The notes under the pieces: generated by a model | Seen by the model: the letters and a program-made list of their open reading frames with translations, nothing else | Databases searched by the model: none | Told to the model about the DNA's origin: nothing | IMG/VR virus record: IMGVR_UViG_3300038701_003475 | Span: 1 to 25,654 of that record | Length of the DNA: 25,654 bases | Reading direction: 5' to 3' (one strand) | Source of the DNA: a virus | Shown: positions 1 through 9,029 of the stretch, piece by piece | How positions within the stretch are numbered: position 1 is the first letter of the stretch | How the letters are laid out: the number at the start of each line of letters is the position of its first letter | Program-made: the position numbers and the translations under genes

Positions 1-2997
1 AGAGGAAGAACTGCCGCCGTCATCAGCCTGGAGAAGGAAGCGCTGGTTCGCCTCGGCCTTGGAGAACACGTCGGCCGTATTCGCCTTGTCGCCGACCGTG
101 CCCTGCAGGCCGGTGAAGTCGGCATTCAGCGTCAGGTCATAGCCGGCGAGGCTGCCGCCGTCATCAGCCTGGAGAAGGAAGCGCTGGTTCGCCTCGGCCT
201 TGGAGAACACGTCGGCCGTATTCGCCTTGTCGCCGACCGTGCCCTGCAGGCCGGTGAAGTCGGCATTCAGCGTCAGGTCATAGCCGGCCAGCGAACCGCC
301 TTCATCGGCTTGCAGAAGGAACGTCTCCCGCGCCTCAGCGCGCGACCGCCGCGTCTCCAGCTTCAGCGCGCGCTCGCGCTTGGCCACGTCGCCCAGGTTC
401 CGGCTCAACGCCTCAAAGCGCGCGGAGACCTCATCAAACGCCACCTCGAAATCATCGGCGGCGGCCTGGTAGGGCGAGGCCAGACCGATCATCGGGCGCG
501 TGACCGTCACGCTGCCCGCGCCCGACCGGCTCGCGACCGGCGCCACGCGGGCCGTGGCGAGCGCCGCGCCTTGCGGCGCCGTGACGACACCGGACAGGCG
601 GCCCAAGCGCCTGCGCTCCACAAGGCTTGCGCCGATCTCCACCCCCTCGCCGTCCAGCCAGACCACCTCCAGCACAGCTTCAGCAGCCGCGCCCAGGCAC
701 GCCACCTCACACGCCGCCTGAACCCGCTGGCCAGGCTCGACAGGCCGGCGCACCGGCCAGACCAGGGTCGCACTGTCCGGCCGGCCCGAGGCCCCAAACT
801 CGAAGGACGCGCGCAGCCCGCGCGGGTCACCGGAGCGCAGGGTCAGCAAGCCACCCATGACCGACCAGCCCGACGCGCCCGTGACCAATAGTGGATCTTC
901 CAGCCAGCTCGCCTGGGCCGGAAGCGCGGCCAGCTGCGACTGACCGGCCAGACGGCCAATGGCGAAGTCGAAGGTCTGACTGCTGTCCGACAGCGCCGAA
1001 GTCAGCTGGCCGAACGCCTCGTTAACCTCATCACGCGCCGCATCGATCTGGTCGCGGGTGCGATCAATGGCGTCATCAATCTCATCCCGTGTCAGCCCTG
1101 ACACCGCAGTCGCATCATCCGCCACCAGCGCTCCGGTGGTCACCTGAAGCGGCGTTGCAAGCCGGTCGCCCACCACGTTAAAGGCGCTGACATAGCGCAG
1201 CGTGACGTCGTAGGCGGTGTTGGCCTCCAGCTGGCCGACATCCACCTGTGTGGTGGCGATATCGTACTCGCCGCGCGAGACCCATCCGGCGTTTGGGTCG
1301 GTCCAGGCTTGGCCTGTGGCCGGGTCAATTTGTGGGCGAATTTCCACGCGGAAGGCCCGCGCCGTCACATTGTCGGCATCGCCGGTAATGATGATTCCCG
1401 GCCGATTGCCGGTGGCGGCCGCTGCGGCGAATACGCCAGCGTCCGGCGCGGCCACCGAATAGATATCCGGTATGGACAGAGTCGGCGGCGTTGGCGGCGT
1501 GTTGGTACGACCCAGGGCAAAATCGTGCTTGCCAGCACTTTCAGAGCGCACGCCGATGCGAAGCCGGTTGGCAATCGGATCAAAGTCCCGGTCAGAGATC
1601 AGAAATTCTGCACCATCGAGGAAGAATTCAGGCTCGGAGATCTCGAACGTCCAGCCCGGCTTGACCCGCGCCATCCAGGGCTTGACCGGGATCCGGCCCG
1701 CCATGGGTTCCTGACTTTCAAGGATATCATACATGGCCAGCTGGGCGGGCTGATCCTTATTCGACCCATCGGCCAGCAGCGCCACATAGGGGTAGCGGAT
1801 CGTGCGATCGCGCACACCAGAGCCGTTGGACACTTTGGGCTGGTCCACCTCGCGCCAACCCGCGCTCTCCTGTGTCACCTTTGGGGTGATGGATTTTATC
1901 GAAGTCAGAAGATCGGCGCGCAGATCCAGCTCCAGCGCGCCCTCTGTATCATCGGCGGTGAGCACCATGACCGGGGTGCGCGGTGTGCGCACCATCGGGT
2001 GGAACTTGCCCGCCACGCGCATATGGCGACCACCCCCGGCCTGAAGCAGGGCCTGGTGAACCTGCCATTTGCGATCCTTTGTGGAGGGCCAGGCACTGAC
2101 CTTCCAGCCATTGGCGTCGCAGACATTCGCCCCTTCCACATAGGCCGGCAGATAGACGTCCGCGATCGGCGCGCCGATGCCCGCCACCTTCACGCCATTT
2201 TCATAATGGCCCAGCACCCAGTTCAGATCGGCAATGTAGGGATTGGAGCCGGTATAGACATAGGTCGACACATCGCCATAGCGGCACGAGCCAGACCCGC
2301 CGGGATAGGTGCTGTCAAAGCGCGGATCATAGCACGGGACATCCTCAATCTCCTGAAGGTATTCAGCGCGCAGATTGTTGAATTTCTGAAGCTTGGAATC
2401 GACATACCAGGTCACATGCTGGTGGGCGACGCCTGACATTTTGTAGGCGCTGCCCCACGGCCCGAAGGGCTGCTGGGCCGCAGCCTCCAGCGCAGGCGGA
2501 GCCAGCGCCGTGACCTGCGGCTGGTCGCCCCTGGCGCGCACGACCCACAGCGCATCCTTCAGCCCACCGGCTGTGGTCGCCTTGCCGGAGGCATCAAAGC
2601 TGACGGGCTTGCGATCGGCCAGAAAATCGCCATAGGCCTTGATCGGACCGGCCCGCGAATAGGTGCGGGTCTCGGTGTAGTAGCGCTCATCCTTGCCCCA
2701 CTCATCCACATGGCGGATGACCCCTGCCACCGCGCGCTTGCCATAAATCACATTGACGCCCGCATCCTCTTCGGATCGGACCTGAATCGGAGAGCCTTCG
2801 ATATCCACCTGGGGCGTCAGGACCGCGCTCAGCGCCAGCGCGGCCGCGCCCTTGATCGCGTAGGGCGTGATGGCCAGCACGGCACCTTTGACCGCTGCGG
2901 CAGCCGCCGCGCTTCCCGTAAGGGCGCCAATCGCTGCACCAGCGTTCACGGACGCAAATTTGGAAATGGCCGCAATGGCCGCTGCACCGGCTTCCAT
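1..2997 (-). CDS. gpJ-like central tail fibre / host-specificity protein, 3' end missing
   Basis: This frame is open from the ATG at 2997 to the window edge (999 codons, no stop), so the C-terminus is missing. By position (last of the tail genes, after an NlpC-like gene) and layout it is the tail-tip hub and receptor-binding fibre. Residues 1-60 are Ala-rich and hydrophobic. A hub-type region follows (about 65-520, including a VNVIYGKRAVAGVIRHVDEW stretch). Then come a Pro-rich linker and FN3-like beta region (about 515-625), a charged helical segment starting LTRDEIDDAIDRTRDQID (about 630-660), a beta-rich segment, and a 47-residue tandem repeat from about residue 900. Each repeat carries a DVFSKAEANQRF motif of the kind seen in trimeric phage fibres. 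The start codon overlaps the previous stop (TGATG), which suggests translational coupling. The gpJ-like role is well supported by context; the domain limits are my estimates. Confidence 0.85.
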   Translation of the reverse strand, partial: MEAGAAAIAAISKFASVNAGAAIGALTGSAAAAAAVKGAVLAITPYAIKGAAALALSAVLTPQVDIEGSPIQVRSEEDAGVNVIYGKRAVAGVIRHVDEWGKDERYYTETRTYSRAGPIKAYGDFLADRKPVSFDASGKATTAGGLKDALWVVRARGDQPQVTALAPPALEAAAQQPFGPWGSAYKMSGVAHQHVTWYVDSKLQKFNNLRAEYLQEIEDVPCYDPRFDSTYPGGSGSCRYGDVSTYVYTGSNPYIADLNWVLGHYENGVKVAGIGAPIADVYLPAYVEGANVCDANGWKVSAWPSTKDRKWQVHQALLQAGGGRHMRVAGKFHPMVRTPRTPVMVLTADDTEGALELDLRADLLTSIKSITPKVTQESAGWREVDQPKVSNGSGVRDRTIRYPYVALLADGSNKDQPAQLAMYDILESQEPMAGRIPVKPWMARVKPGWTFEISEPEFFLDGAEFLISDRDFDPIANRLRIGVRSESAGKHDFALGRTNTPPTPPTLSIPDIYSVAAPDAGVFAAAAATGNRPGIIITGDADNVTARAFRVEIRPQIDPATGQAWTDPNAGWVSRGEYDIATTQVDVGQLEANTAYDVTLRYVSAFNVVGDRLATPLQVTTGALVADDATAVSGLTRDEIDDAIDRTRDQIDAARDEVNEAFGQLTSALSDSSQTFDFAIGRLAGQSQLAALPAQASWLEDPLLVTGASGWSVMGGLLTLRSGDPRGLRASFEFGASGRPDSATLVWPVRRPVEPGQRVQAACEVACLGAAAEAVLEVVWLDGEGVEIGASLVERRRLGRLSGVVTAPQGAALATARVAPVASRSGAGSVTVTRPMIGLASPYQAAADDFEVAFDEVSARFEALSRNLGDVAKRERALKLETRRSRAEARETFLLQADEGGSLAGYDLTLNADFTGLQGTVGDKANTADVFSKAEANQRFLLQADDGGSLAGYDLTLNADFTGLQGTVGDKANTADVFSKAEANQRFLLQADDGGSSSS
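11..292 (-). repeat. 141-bp tandem repeat (47 codons) in the tail fibre gene
   Basis: Bases 11-151 and 152-292 are tandem copies with a period of 141 bp. Positions 11-147 and 152-288 match base for base; they differ only at the junctions. A diverged partial unit lies at about 293-325. The period is a multiple of three, so the repeat adds 47-residue units to the fibre without shifting frame. At the left edge the copy breaks off into a Ser-Ser-Ser-Ser stretch. Confidence 0.95.
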
Positions 2998-3455
2998 CAG
3001 CTCACTCTCCAACAGGCAATAGACGCTTCAGATTTTGGCTCGCAGCTCTGGAAGGTCTTGGTGACCGGATCGATGCCGAAGACCACACTGCCGCCCGCAT
3101 ACTGAATCACGTAAAGCGCCACATCGAAGGGCGGCGCATAATTCGGGGCGGGATACGCCACCAGGTCCCCCGGCCAGCTCATGGCCAGCGGGATCCGCTC
3201 AAAGCCCTGGGCATCGACCGCATCGATCAAGGAGGCATGACCCTGTCTGGCCAGCGCCGTGATTGCACCGCGCTCACTGGTATAGCGCAGCCGCCTGACC
3301 GTCGGCAGCTTCACCGACCTGTGGCGACAGGTGAAGACAACGGCCTTCACACAATCGCGGCCCCCAATGCTGGCAGGCCGGTCGCGATAGTCCTTGGCGA
3401 GCGCCGACACCGCCGCCACGCGGGCTGCGTAGGCCTGTCCCTGTGCCGCGCTCAT
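2997..3455 (-). CDS. NlpC/P60-like tail protein, DUF6950 type
   Basis: This 152-aa protein sits between the gpL-position gene and the gpJ-like fibre, where lambda has gpK. A GGRDC motif near residue 34 carries the presumed nucleophile-type Cys. The middle has the RGAITALARQGHASLIDAVD pattern and then PGDLVAYP, and the protein ends in a CWRV motif. I recognise this layout from the DUF6950 family of phage tail proteins. In classical NlpC/P60 enzymes a His follows the GDLV motif; here that position reads FDVALYV, with no obvious His. It may therefore be a structural or inactive relative rather than a working peptidoglycan hydrolase. Both ends overlap neighbours as TGATG, so it is probably translationally coupled on each side. 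Confidence 0.7.
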   Translation of the reverse strand: MSAAQGQAYAARVAAVSALAKDYRDRPASIGGRDCVKAVVFTCRHRSVKLPTVRRLRYTSERGAITALARQGHASLIDAVDAQGFERIPLAMSWPGDLVAYPAPNYAPPFDVALYVIQYAGGSVVFGIDPVTKTFQSCEPKSEASIACWRVS

Positions 3456-4123
3456 CAGACGGCCCGCAGCGAACTGTTTGGCGCGGTCCCGGCCCCGCCA
3501 CCCGCACCGCCATTGCCGCCAGCGCCGCCGACGCCGCCCTTCACCGGCGGGGTGGTGCGCACATAGACCTCACGATTGACATTGATGACCTGGGAGAAAC
3601 CCAGCTCACCGGGCCAGATGCTCTGATGGAAGGCGTCGGTCTGGCGCTCGGCATCTTCATCCACAACAATCAGCTGGTCGGCCGTCATGGACGTAAAGCG
3701 CAGCGAGCGCGTGTCCTTGTCCCGGCGCAGGGCGGGCTTGTTCAACACCGCAGACTCCCAGACCGTTGGCGTGCCGATGACCGCGCCGGTGTCTCGCTCG
3801 ACAAGGCCCTGCCACAGCGTCCAGCGCGCGCCCTGCCCGGTCTGCTCCAGTTCCACCAGACCGTTTTGTGTGGCCGGGCTGATCTCGATATCCGGGGCAA
3901 TCGCACTGGCGACCGCGCCGTCCCGGATCAGCCCAATGCCGGTGACAAAGCCGAAGTCCGGATGATCATCCAGGAAGATTTCTTCAGTCAGCGCCCCGTC
4001 CGGCACAAAGCGCTGCTCGCCGCCCGACGACCAGCGCCACACCCCACCGGGCAGCTCCAGCCGCAGCGCCAGAAAGCGGTTCGGGTTGGCAGCCTGCCAG
4101 GCCACCACATTCAACATGTCCAT
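3455..4123 (-). CDS. Tail-tip protein in the gpL position
   Basis: This 222-aa protein precedes the NlpC-like gene, as gpL precedes gpK in lambda. It is beta-rich. An N-terminal FLALRLELPGGVWRWSSGG stretch is typical of tail-tip beta domains. Near residues 160-185 it has the pattern TDAFHQSIWPGELGFSQVIN, resembling the conserved end of tail proteins found before NlpC genes in proteobacterial phages. The last 30 residues are a flexible Gly-rich tail after PPVKGG. An AGGG-type ribosome site lies just upstream of the ATG at 4123, and the stop overlaps the next start. A tail-tip role is inferred from order and style. I cannot name the Pfam family with certainty. Confidence 0.6.
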   Translation of the reverse strand: MDMLNVVAWQAANPNRFLALRLELPGGVWRWSSGGEQRFVPDGALTEEIFLDDHPDFGFVTGIGLIRDGAVASAIAPDIEISPATQNGLVELEQTGQGARWTLWQGLVERDTGAVIGTPTVWESAVLNKPALRRDKDTRSLRFTSMTADQLIVVDEDAERQTDAFHQSIWPGELGFSQVINVNREVYVRTTPPVKGGVGGAGGNGGAGGGAGTAPNSSLRAV

Positions 4124-4143
4124 GAAACACCCTCACGAAGAGA

Positions 4144-4722
4144 CTATCGCTCGCGCAGCACAAAGGGATCGGTGCGCGAAAAGCCCTGACTGCGGGAAAA
4201 GGCGGAGAAGGTAACCTGACCTTGAAGGAAGGGTGCCACCAGCTCGACTGCATCCCCATCGCTGGGGGCGCGGCGGATCGGGGCATTGACCGTCACCGTC
4301 ACCCGTCCGGTTCCGTCCGCCGTGGCCGCATCGGTTATCTGATAGGTGCGTGGCACCCCCGCTGTGGTCACCGTCAGCCAGCGATTGGCGGCCAGACCAT
4401 AGCCCGGCGGCAAGCCCCGGAGGGACAGGCTCGTGCCCAGCTGGTTGGCCCCGTCCACCACCGGGGTGCCGGCATCGTCGGGCGCGTAACCGGGCTGCGG
4501 GATGGGCCAGCGGAACACGCCGCCCTGCACATACAGCTTCGACCAGGCCTCATAGCGGTGATCAGGCAGCTTGCGCAGATCGATCTGGACCTGCCAGCGC
4601 GCCCCGGCCGCCGAGATCTGCTGATAATTGGTGGCCAGCCCGCTCTCACTCTCCTGCACGGGCGGATAAAGCGACGGCCTGAACATCACCAGATCATCGT
4701 CAGGCAGCACGATTACGGACAT
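4144..4722 (-). CDS. Distal tail (Dit-like) protein
   Basis: This 192-aa protein follows directly after the tape measure. Residues about 33-80 carry a pattern (NYQQISAAGARWQVQIDLRK, then W, then GGVFRWPIP) like that of Dit-type or baseplate-hub proteins in other alphaproteobacterial siphophages, where a sampled-geometry segment is followed by an Arg/Trp-rich beta turn. The rest is beta-rich, with two VTV strands around residues 115-150. The ribosome site TAGGAG overlaps the tape-measure stop codon and lies 8 bases before the ATG at 4722, so expression is probably coupled. The family call rests on pattern and position, not a search. Confidence 0.6.
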   Translation of the reverse strand: MSVIVLPDDDLVMFRPSLYPPVQESESGLATNYQQISAAGARWQVQIDLRKLPDHRYEAWSKLYVQGGVFRWPIPQPGYAPDDAGTPVVDGANQLGTSLSLRGLPPGYGLAANRWLTVTTAGVPRTYQITDAATADGTGRVTVTVNAPIRRAPSDGDAVELVAPFLQGQVTFSAFSRSQGFSRTDPFVLRER

Positions 4723-4733
4723 TTCAGCATCTC

Positions 4734-7352
4734 CTAGCGATAGACCAGACGCTGCTCTTCGGACCGCTGGGCCGCATTGGCCTCACCGACACCGATGGCG
4801 GTCATGGCCCCCTGGACAGCGCTGCGATTGGCGCGCGCTTCAAAGTCATCGAGCAGCTGCTGGGTGACCACCGCGCCCCTGGCATCAAAGGTGAAATACT
4901 GGTTGACCCCGCCGCCGCGCGCGCCGCCGCCCAGACGCGGCTGGATATCAATGCGCTCATCGGCGGAGACGCGCGCCACGGGTCGGTCATTGACCTTCAG
5001 GATATTGTTATCGATCCCCGGCACCCCGCCAATCAGGATAGAGCCGCCGGTGTCGAGGCCAGGCAGGCCTGCGGCCGCGCTAGCCGCTGTGGCCGCCGCG
5101 TTAGCCGCACGCCCTCCGGCAATGGCGGCAGCCAGCTGGGTCGCAACCAATCCTCCAGCAGTCGTGATTGCACCGGCCATTTCCAAGCCCGCCGTTGCCC
5201 CGGCCCCGGTGATCGCCGTGCCGATGGGCACGGCGGCCGCACTGCCCTGTGCGGTTCCGGCAATCGCCGCGGCGGCCTGATCAAACAGAAGATCGGTCGC
5301 CGCATCAGCAAGACCTGTGGTCAGGCGCTCCAGCGCCGACTCGGCAAAGGACAGCCCCATGCCCTGCACAAAGTCATCAAAATCCCCGCCGTTCTGGCGC
5401 ATGGAGTCAAAGCCCGCCGCAAAGCCGTCATTGACGCTGCTGCGGAAATTGCCGACGCGCCCCGCCGCGTCCCGCTCGGCGGCGCGGGTCTCGGCCACAT
5501 CACGCGCGGTGCCGCGATCGAGACCCTGACCGGTCATGCGTTCGATGTCGGCGCGAATCTGCGCTTCACGCTCCAGCATGGCGACACGGGACTCGTCGCC
5601 ACGCAGGCGCGCTATCGTCAGTTCATGGCTTTCCCGCAGGCGATCCAGCTCGCTCGCCTGGGCGTCAGCACGCGCCTCAGCCAGCGCGGCGAGATCGGCT
5701 TCGGCGCGCGCGCGGGCCTCAGCGGTTTTCAGCCCCGCCTCTTCATAGCTGCGGATGCGCTCTGCAAGATCGGCGCGGGCTTCAAGGGCCGCCACAGCGT
5801 CGGTATCCCCGCGCGCCTGGGCCTGCTCCAGCGCCACGCGCTGCTGCAGGGCCTCCAGCGCCTCCGCCTGCTGCCGGGCAGCCTCATCGGGTTGATCCTT
5901 GTCTGCCGCCTTGACCTCATTGAGCCCCAGCTGGGCGCGGGTATGGGCCAGGATGGCGGCGATCTCGGCCTCGCTGATGCGCAGCGCCTCTTCACCCGTG
6001 CGCAGATATTCAGCGCGCGCGGCGTTCAGATTGGCCTCCAGCTCGGCCACCCGCTCCAGCGGGGTCTGGATGGATTGCAGCTGCTGGGTCAGCAGGGCCT
6101 CCAGCTCGCGACGGCGCTCCAGCGACATGGCCGCTTCGGAGTCTTCGTCTGGTGGCGTTCTGCCAAGGCGATTATCCCACATCGCCCCCATTCCAGCGCG
6201 CATGGCCATACGCTCCTCGGCCTCTGCGGCACGTTCGGCAAGCATCGCGCGGCGCTCAAGTTCATCATTCAACTGCTGAAGAGACGCTTCGGTTGACCGG
6301 ATGTTGGCCATTGCCTCACTGACGCTGACACTGACGACCGGCGCATCATCAACATAGTCCTGAAGCCGCTGTAAAAGCTGCTCCTGATGCTGGATCTGGT
6401 TTTCCAGCAGTTCGGTCTCGCGCTCTGCAAGCGGAATACGACCCGCCAGAATACGGGCCTTGCGCTCCTCTACGTCTGCTACGGCCTCTTGGCGCGCGAC
6501 CTCGGTATCCAGCGTCGCCAAGGCCTGCAACTGGCGGGCACGGTCCGCGCGCGCCTGCGCCTCAGCTATCGCTGCACCGGCCTCGGAGAAGCGTTGCAGA
6601 ACGCCTTCAGAGAAGGTGTTATTGACGTCCTCCGCCGCCCCCAGAATGCGTTCAATCTCATCGGCGCTCTGCTGCAACAGGGGCGCGGCATCGCGCAGGC
6701 CCAGCTTGTCGGCCAGGGCCAGACGGCGGGTCGGGTCTTCAATGTCGGCCAGCCGTTCCAGCACCCGGTCCAGCGCCTGTTCCACCGGCAGTTCATTACG
6801 GCCCAGACCGGACAGGCCCAGCGCCTGCAGACCGTCCCGCGCCTCGCCCTGCCCTGTGGCCCGAAACTCACCCAGACGCTTGGAGAATTCTTCCAGCGCA
6901 TTGTCAGCTGCGCCAACATCTTCTTCCAACAACTCGAACACGGTGCGAAATTCCAGCACGCGATCGGTGGCAAAGCCGGTCACGGTGGAGACGGTTTCAA
7001 GCCCGCGCGCCCAGCTGGCGGTTTCGCGGCTGCGCTCCATCATGACAAAGACTTCGCGCACAGCCAGCGCGATTCCCCCCACCGCCGCCCCGACGCCGAG
7101 CAGAACCGGATTAAGACCCACGAACAGCGAGCCCAGGGGCCCGGCCTGGCGGGCCAGATCATCCACCGCCTCGCCCGCCTCGCCCATGACCCGCTTGACC
7201 AGCTCGCCCTGCTGGCCCACCGGCTTCATGGCCTTTTCAAGATCCCGGCTCAGCCGCTGACCCGCCGGGCCTAGCTCCGCCAGCTGGCGCTTTAATTCTT
7301 CCTGACCGCGCAAATCCAGACGGATGGCGACTGTGCCGGCATTGCGTGACAT
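4734..7352 (-). CDS. Tail tape measure protein (gpH-like)
   Basis: This 872-aa protein sets tail length and is thought to enter the cell envelope during DNA injection. N-terminal residues 1-75 are charged and helical. Residues about 78-108 form a hydrophobic, Gly/Ala-rich potential membrane segment (LNPVLLGVGAAVGGIALAV). Residues 110-620 are almost entirely heptad-like Glu/Arg/Ala/Leu coiled coil. Residues about 670-770 are a second Ala/Gly-rich hydrophobic block, and the C-terminus contains GGGARGGGVNQYFTF. A strong GAGGAGG ribosome site lies 5 bases before the ATG at 7352. With the usual ratio of about 0.15 nm per residue, the tail would be roughly 130 nm long (inference). In lambda this gene directly follows G/GT; here an accessory cassette separates them. 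Confidence 0.92.
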   Translation of the reverse strand: MSRNAGTVAIRLDLRGQEELKRQLAELGPAGQRLSRDLEKAMKPVGQQGELVKRVMGEAGEAVDDLARQAGPLGSLFVGLNPVLLGVGAAVGGIALAVREVFVMMERSRETASWARGLETVSTVTGFATDRVLEFRTVFELLEEDVGAADNALEEFSKRLGEFRATGQGEARDGLQALGLSGLGRNELPVEQALDRVLERLADIEDPTRRLALADKLGLRDAAPLLQQSADEIERILGAAEDVNNTFSEGVLQRFSEAGAAIAEAQARADRARQLQALATLDTEVARQEAVADVEERKARILAGRIPLAERETELLENQIQHQEQLLQRLQDYVDDAPVVSVSVSEAMANIRSTEASLQQLNDELERRAMLAERAAEAEERMAMRAGMGAMWDNRLGRTPPDEDSEAAMSLERRRELEALLTQQLQSIQTPLERVAELEANLNAARAEYLRTGEEALRISEAEIAAILAHTRAQLGLNEVKAADKDQPDEAARQQAEALEALQQRVALEQAQARGDTDAVAALEARADLAERIRSYEEAGLKTAEARARAEADLAALAEARADAQASELDRLRESHELTIARLRGDESRVAMLEREAQIRADIERMTGQGLDRGTARDVAETRAAERDAAGRVGNFRSSVNDGFAAGFDSMRQNGGDFDDFVQGMGLSFAESALERLTTGLADAATDLLFDQAAAAIAGTAQGSAAAVPIGTAITGAGATAGLEMAGAITTAGGLVATQLAAAIAGGRAANAAATAASAAAGLPGLDTGGSILIGGVPGIDNNILKVNDRPVARVSADERIDIQPRLGGGARGGGVNQYFTFDARGAVVTQQLLDDFEARANRSAVQGAMTAIGVGEANAAQRSEEQRLVYR

Positions 7353-7363
7353 TTAGACCTCCT

Positions 7364-7438
7364 CGGCCCTTCGGCCTGCGGTTCCGCGCACGAGCGCGGG
7401 CGGCTTTTCGCCTTGCGCCGCCTTAGGGCGGCGGGGTG
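7364..7438 (+). repeat. Composite hairpin repeat copy R1
   Basis: This element lies upstream of the tape-measure ribosome site. In plus orientation it has a short 5' hairpin (GGCC at 7365-7368 with GGCC at 7373-7376). The conserved arm follows at 7391-7417 (CGCGGGCGG then TTTTCGCCTTGCG), then a 7-bp hairpin, CGCCGCC (7416-7422) with GGCGGCG (7427-7433), and GGGTG. The arm matches copies R2 and R4-R7. Confidence 0.8.
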
Positions 7439-7540
7439 TTAAAACCGGAGCTAACGGCGTTCGCGGGGTGCTGGACTTTGATGTGGCAGCGCCCGGCACC
7501 GCGTTCGCGGGCCGGGTGCCAGCTTGAAAGATGACCGGCG
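7439..7540. other. Intergenic remainder downstream of the antirepressor gene
   Basis: About 100 bases between repeat R1 and the antirepressor stop. It contains a GGCACC...GGTGCC inverted repeat near 7495-7520 and two nearby copies of a CGTTCGCGGG word. This could be a weak terminator-like structure for the minus-strand cassette genes. No T-run and no promoter was recognised. Confidence 0.4.
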
Positions 7541-8608
7541 CTAGGGCGCGCCGATGGTTCGGAAGACTTCGGCCAGCTTGGCCAGGCCCTTGGGTGTCAC
7601 CTTCACGGTGACGCGGCTGACTTCATCGCCGTCGCCGGTGGGTTGAAGATAGACCCGGTGCATCAGGCGACCGGCGGAGAGCTGGCTCTGATAGGCGCGC
7701 GTCGTCTGGCCCGAGCCGTAAATCCAGCCATGTTCGCGCATCCATTCGCGCAATTTGCGCTGCGGAGACACGCCCAGCGTGGTGGCCGCCTCACGCAGGG
7801 TCATCGCCCCACCGCTATCGACCAGCCGGTCATGGACCTCCACCTTGGGTTTGAGTGTTGCGACCTCCTGTTTCAGCGCAAGCTCGCGCTCCACACTTGC
7901 GAGCAAAACAGTTCTGAGCTGAACCGGATCATTTAATGCGTCACTCGCCTCAAAATCGGGTGCCGACGTACGCATGCGATAAAATTCACGCACAAGCGCT
8001 TTTTTAAAGGCCCGAACCTTATCATTATTGCGCATATATGTAATTAGCAGCGTGGCTTGAGGCTCGGTCAGAAGCGCCACTTCGCGGGTTTGTTGACCAC
8101 CACTCGTCTCAAAGGGTCGCATCTCAAATGCGACCCTTCCGAACTCCTCAAAATCAGCAAGATTTTGCCGAACTAACTGAATGACCGTCTTGTGATCCCG
8201 CTCGGTCTCGTCAGCCACGACAAGACTGGTCGTTCGTGGCTCACCGTCGTCGCACATCACGACAAGTTCGCTTTCCTGCGGATTGAGCGCCGCCACCTGA
8301 CCCTGTAACCGCATGTCCGGGACCACCGTGCCGGTGACAAAGGCCTGCAGCCGGGCGGACTGATGCGTGCCCACCGCGTCGCAGAAGCGGGCGATATCGG
8401 CCCCGGTGACACAGACCATGGACACGGTGGAGTCCGGGCCGGGCACGGCCAGACGCTGTGGCGCGCGGCAATGGTCCCGCGCGGTGCGCTGTGGATTGGA
8501 CAGGTTACAGGCCCGGCCCAGATCGCTGACCACCAGCCAGACCTTGCCGCCCTGGCGAATGGCGCGCAGCACCACCCCGGAAAAATCGAAATTCCAGATC
8601 TCAGACAT
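7541..8608 (-). CDS. Phage antirepressor-like protein: Bro-N + Rha + ANT/KilA-C domains
   Basis: This 355-aa protein looks like three phage regulatory modules in a row. Residues about 1-105 resemble a Bro-N domain (FDFSGVVLRAI, then WLVVSDLGRACNLSNPQ). Residues about 115-215 resemble the Rha (pRha) domain (TTSLVVADETERDHKTVIQL, then FMR-like RPFETSGG, then YMRNNDKVRAFKKALVREFY). Residues about 250-352 resemble the ANT/KilA-C domain (DSGGAMTLREAATTLGV, then LREWMREHGWIY). Such proteins bind DNA or partner proteins and modulate prophage repression. I chose the ATG at 8608 because AGGAGG sits just upstream; a frame-extending start at 8635 would lie inside the previous gene. The start overlaps the stop of the 142-aa gene by 8 bases. 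The Rha-coding stretch is visibly poorer in GC than both flanks. Confidence 0.82.
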   Translation of the reverse strand: MSEIWNFDFSGVVLRAIRQGGKVWLVVSDLGRACNLSNPQRTARDHCRAPQRLAVPGPDSTVSMVCVTGADIARFCDAVGTHQSARLQAFVTGTVVPDMRLQGQVAALNPQESELVVMCDDGEPRTTSLVVADETERDHKTVIQLVRQNLADFEEFGRVAFEMRPFETSGGQQTREVALLTEPQATLLITYMRNNDKVRAFKKALVREFYRMRTSAPDFEASDALNDPVQLRTVLLASVERELALKQEVATLKPKVEVHDRLVDSGGAMTLREAATTLGVSPQRKLREWMREHGWIYGSGQTTRAYQSQLSAGRLMHRVYLQPTGDGDEVSRVTVKVTPKGLAKLAEVFRTIGAP

Positions 8609-9029
8609 CACTGCTTCCTCCATCCTCATTGGCATCGGGCATGTAAAAGGCGATCAGGCGGTCACAAAGAAGGGCGGTGGGCAGGTCCGGCCCGGCCTGC
8701 GCCAGAAGATAGGCGCGCACGGCATAAAGATGGCGCGACAGGGTGCGCCGGGCCTTGTCCGCCTGGGCCTCGCCCTCCACCTCGCGCAGGATATCGGCCA
8801 GTGAAAAGGCCAGACACAGATGGGCAAGCGCGCCTTCCGCTGTGTGCGGGCGCGACCAGGACAGGGCGTCTTCGGCATGGTCCAGCCGGTCGGACAGATG
8901 CCCGCACCGGTCAAGATCGGGGGTGCGGCCCAGTTCGGCCGCATGCAGCCGGTCGATGGCGGCAATCAGCGTGCCCGCCGCTTTCGCGGACGGGCAGGCC
9001 GGTGTAGACAGGGCATCAGCCTGTGGCAT
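8601..9029 (-). CDS. Hypothetical 142-aa protein, cassette
   Basis: I do not recognise this protein. It is mostly helical, with an SRHLYAVRAYLLAQAGPDLP segment near residues 98-117 and two His/Cys-containing patches. It is co-oriented and coupled with the antirepressor: its last codons contain that gene's ribosome site, and its TGA overlaps the next ATG. The ATG at 9029 is preceded by GGAGG with 5-base spacing. That ribosome site lies in the loop of a TCGAAC/GTTCGA inverted repeat (9030-9048). The gene is divergent from the RHH regulator, so the shared 113-bp spacer is a natural control region. It may be a partner or modulator of the antirepressor, but this is guilt by association only. Confidence 0.65.
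   Translation of the reverse strand: MPQADALSTPACPSAKAAGTLIAAIDRLHAAELGRTPDLDRCGHLSDRLDHAEDALSWSRPHTAEGALAHLCLAFSLADILREVEGEAQADKARRTLSRHLYAVRAYLLAQAGPDLPTALLCDRLIAFYMPDANEDGGSSDV

Noticed and set aside
11-292. CRISPR-like array from repeats at the left edge
   Set aside because: The repeats are contiguous 141-base coding units with no spacers.
1309-2436. 375-codon plus-strand open frame
   Set aside because: Antisense to the continuous gpJ-like frame, which is open through the whole stretch.
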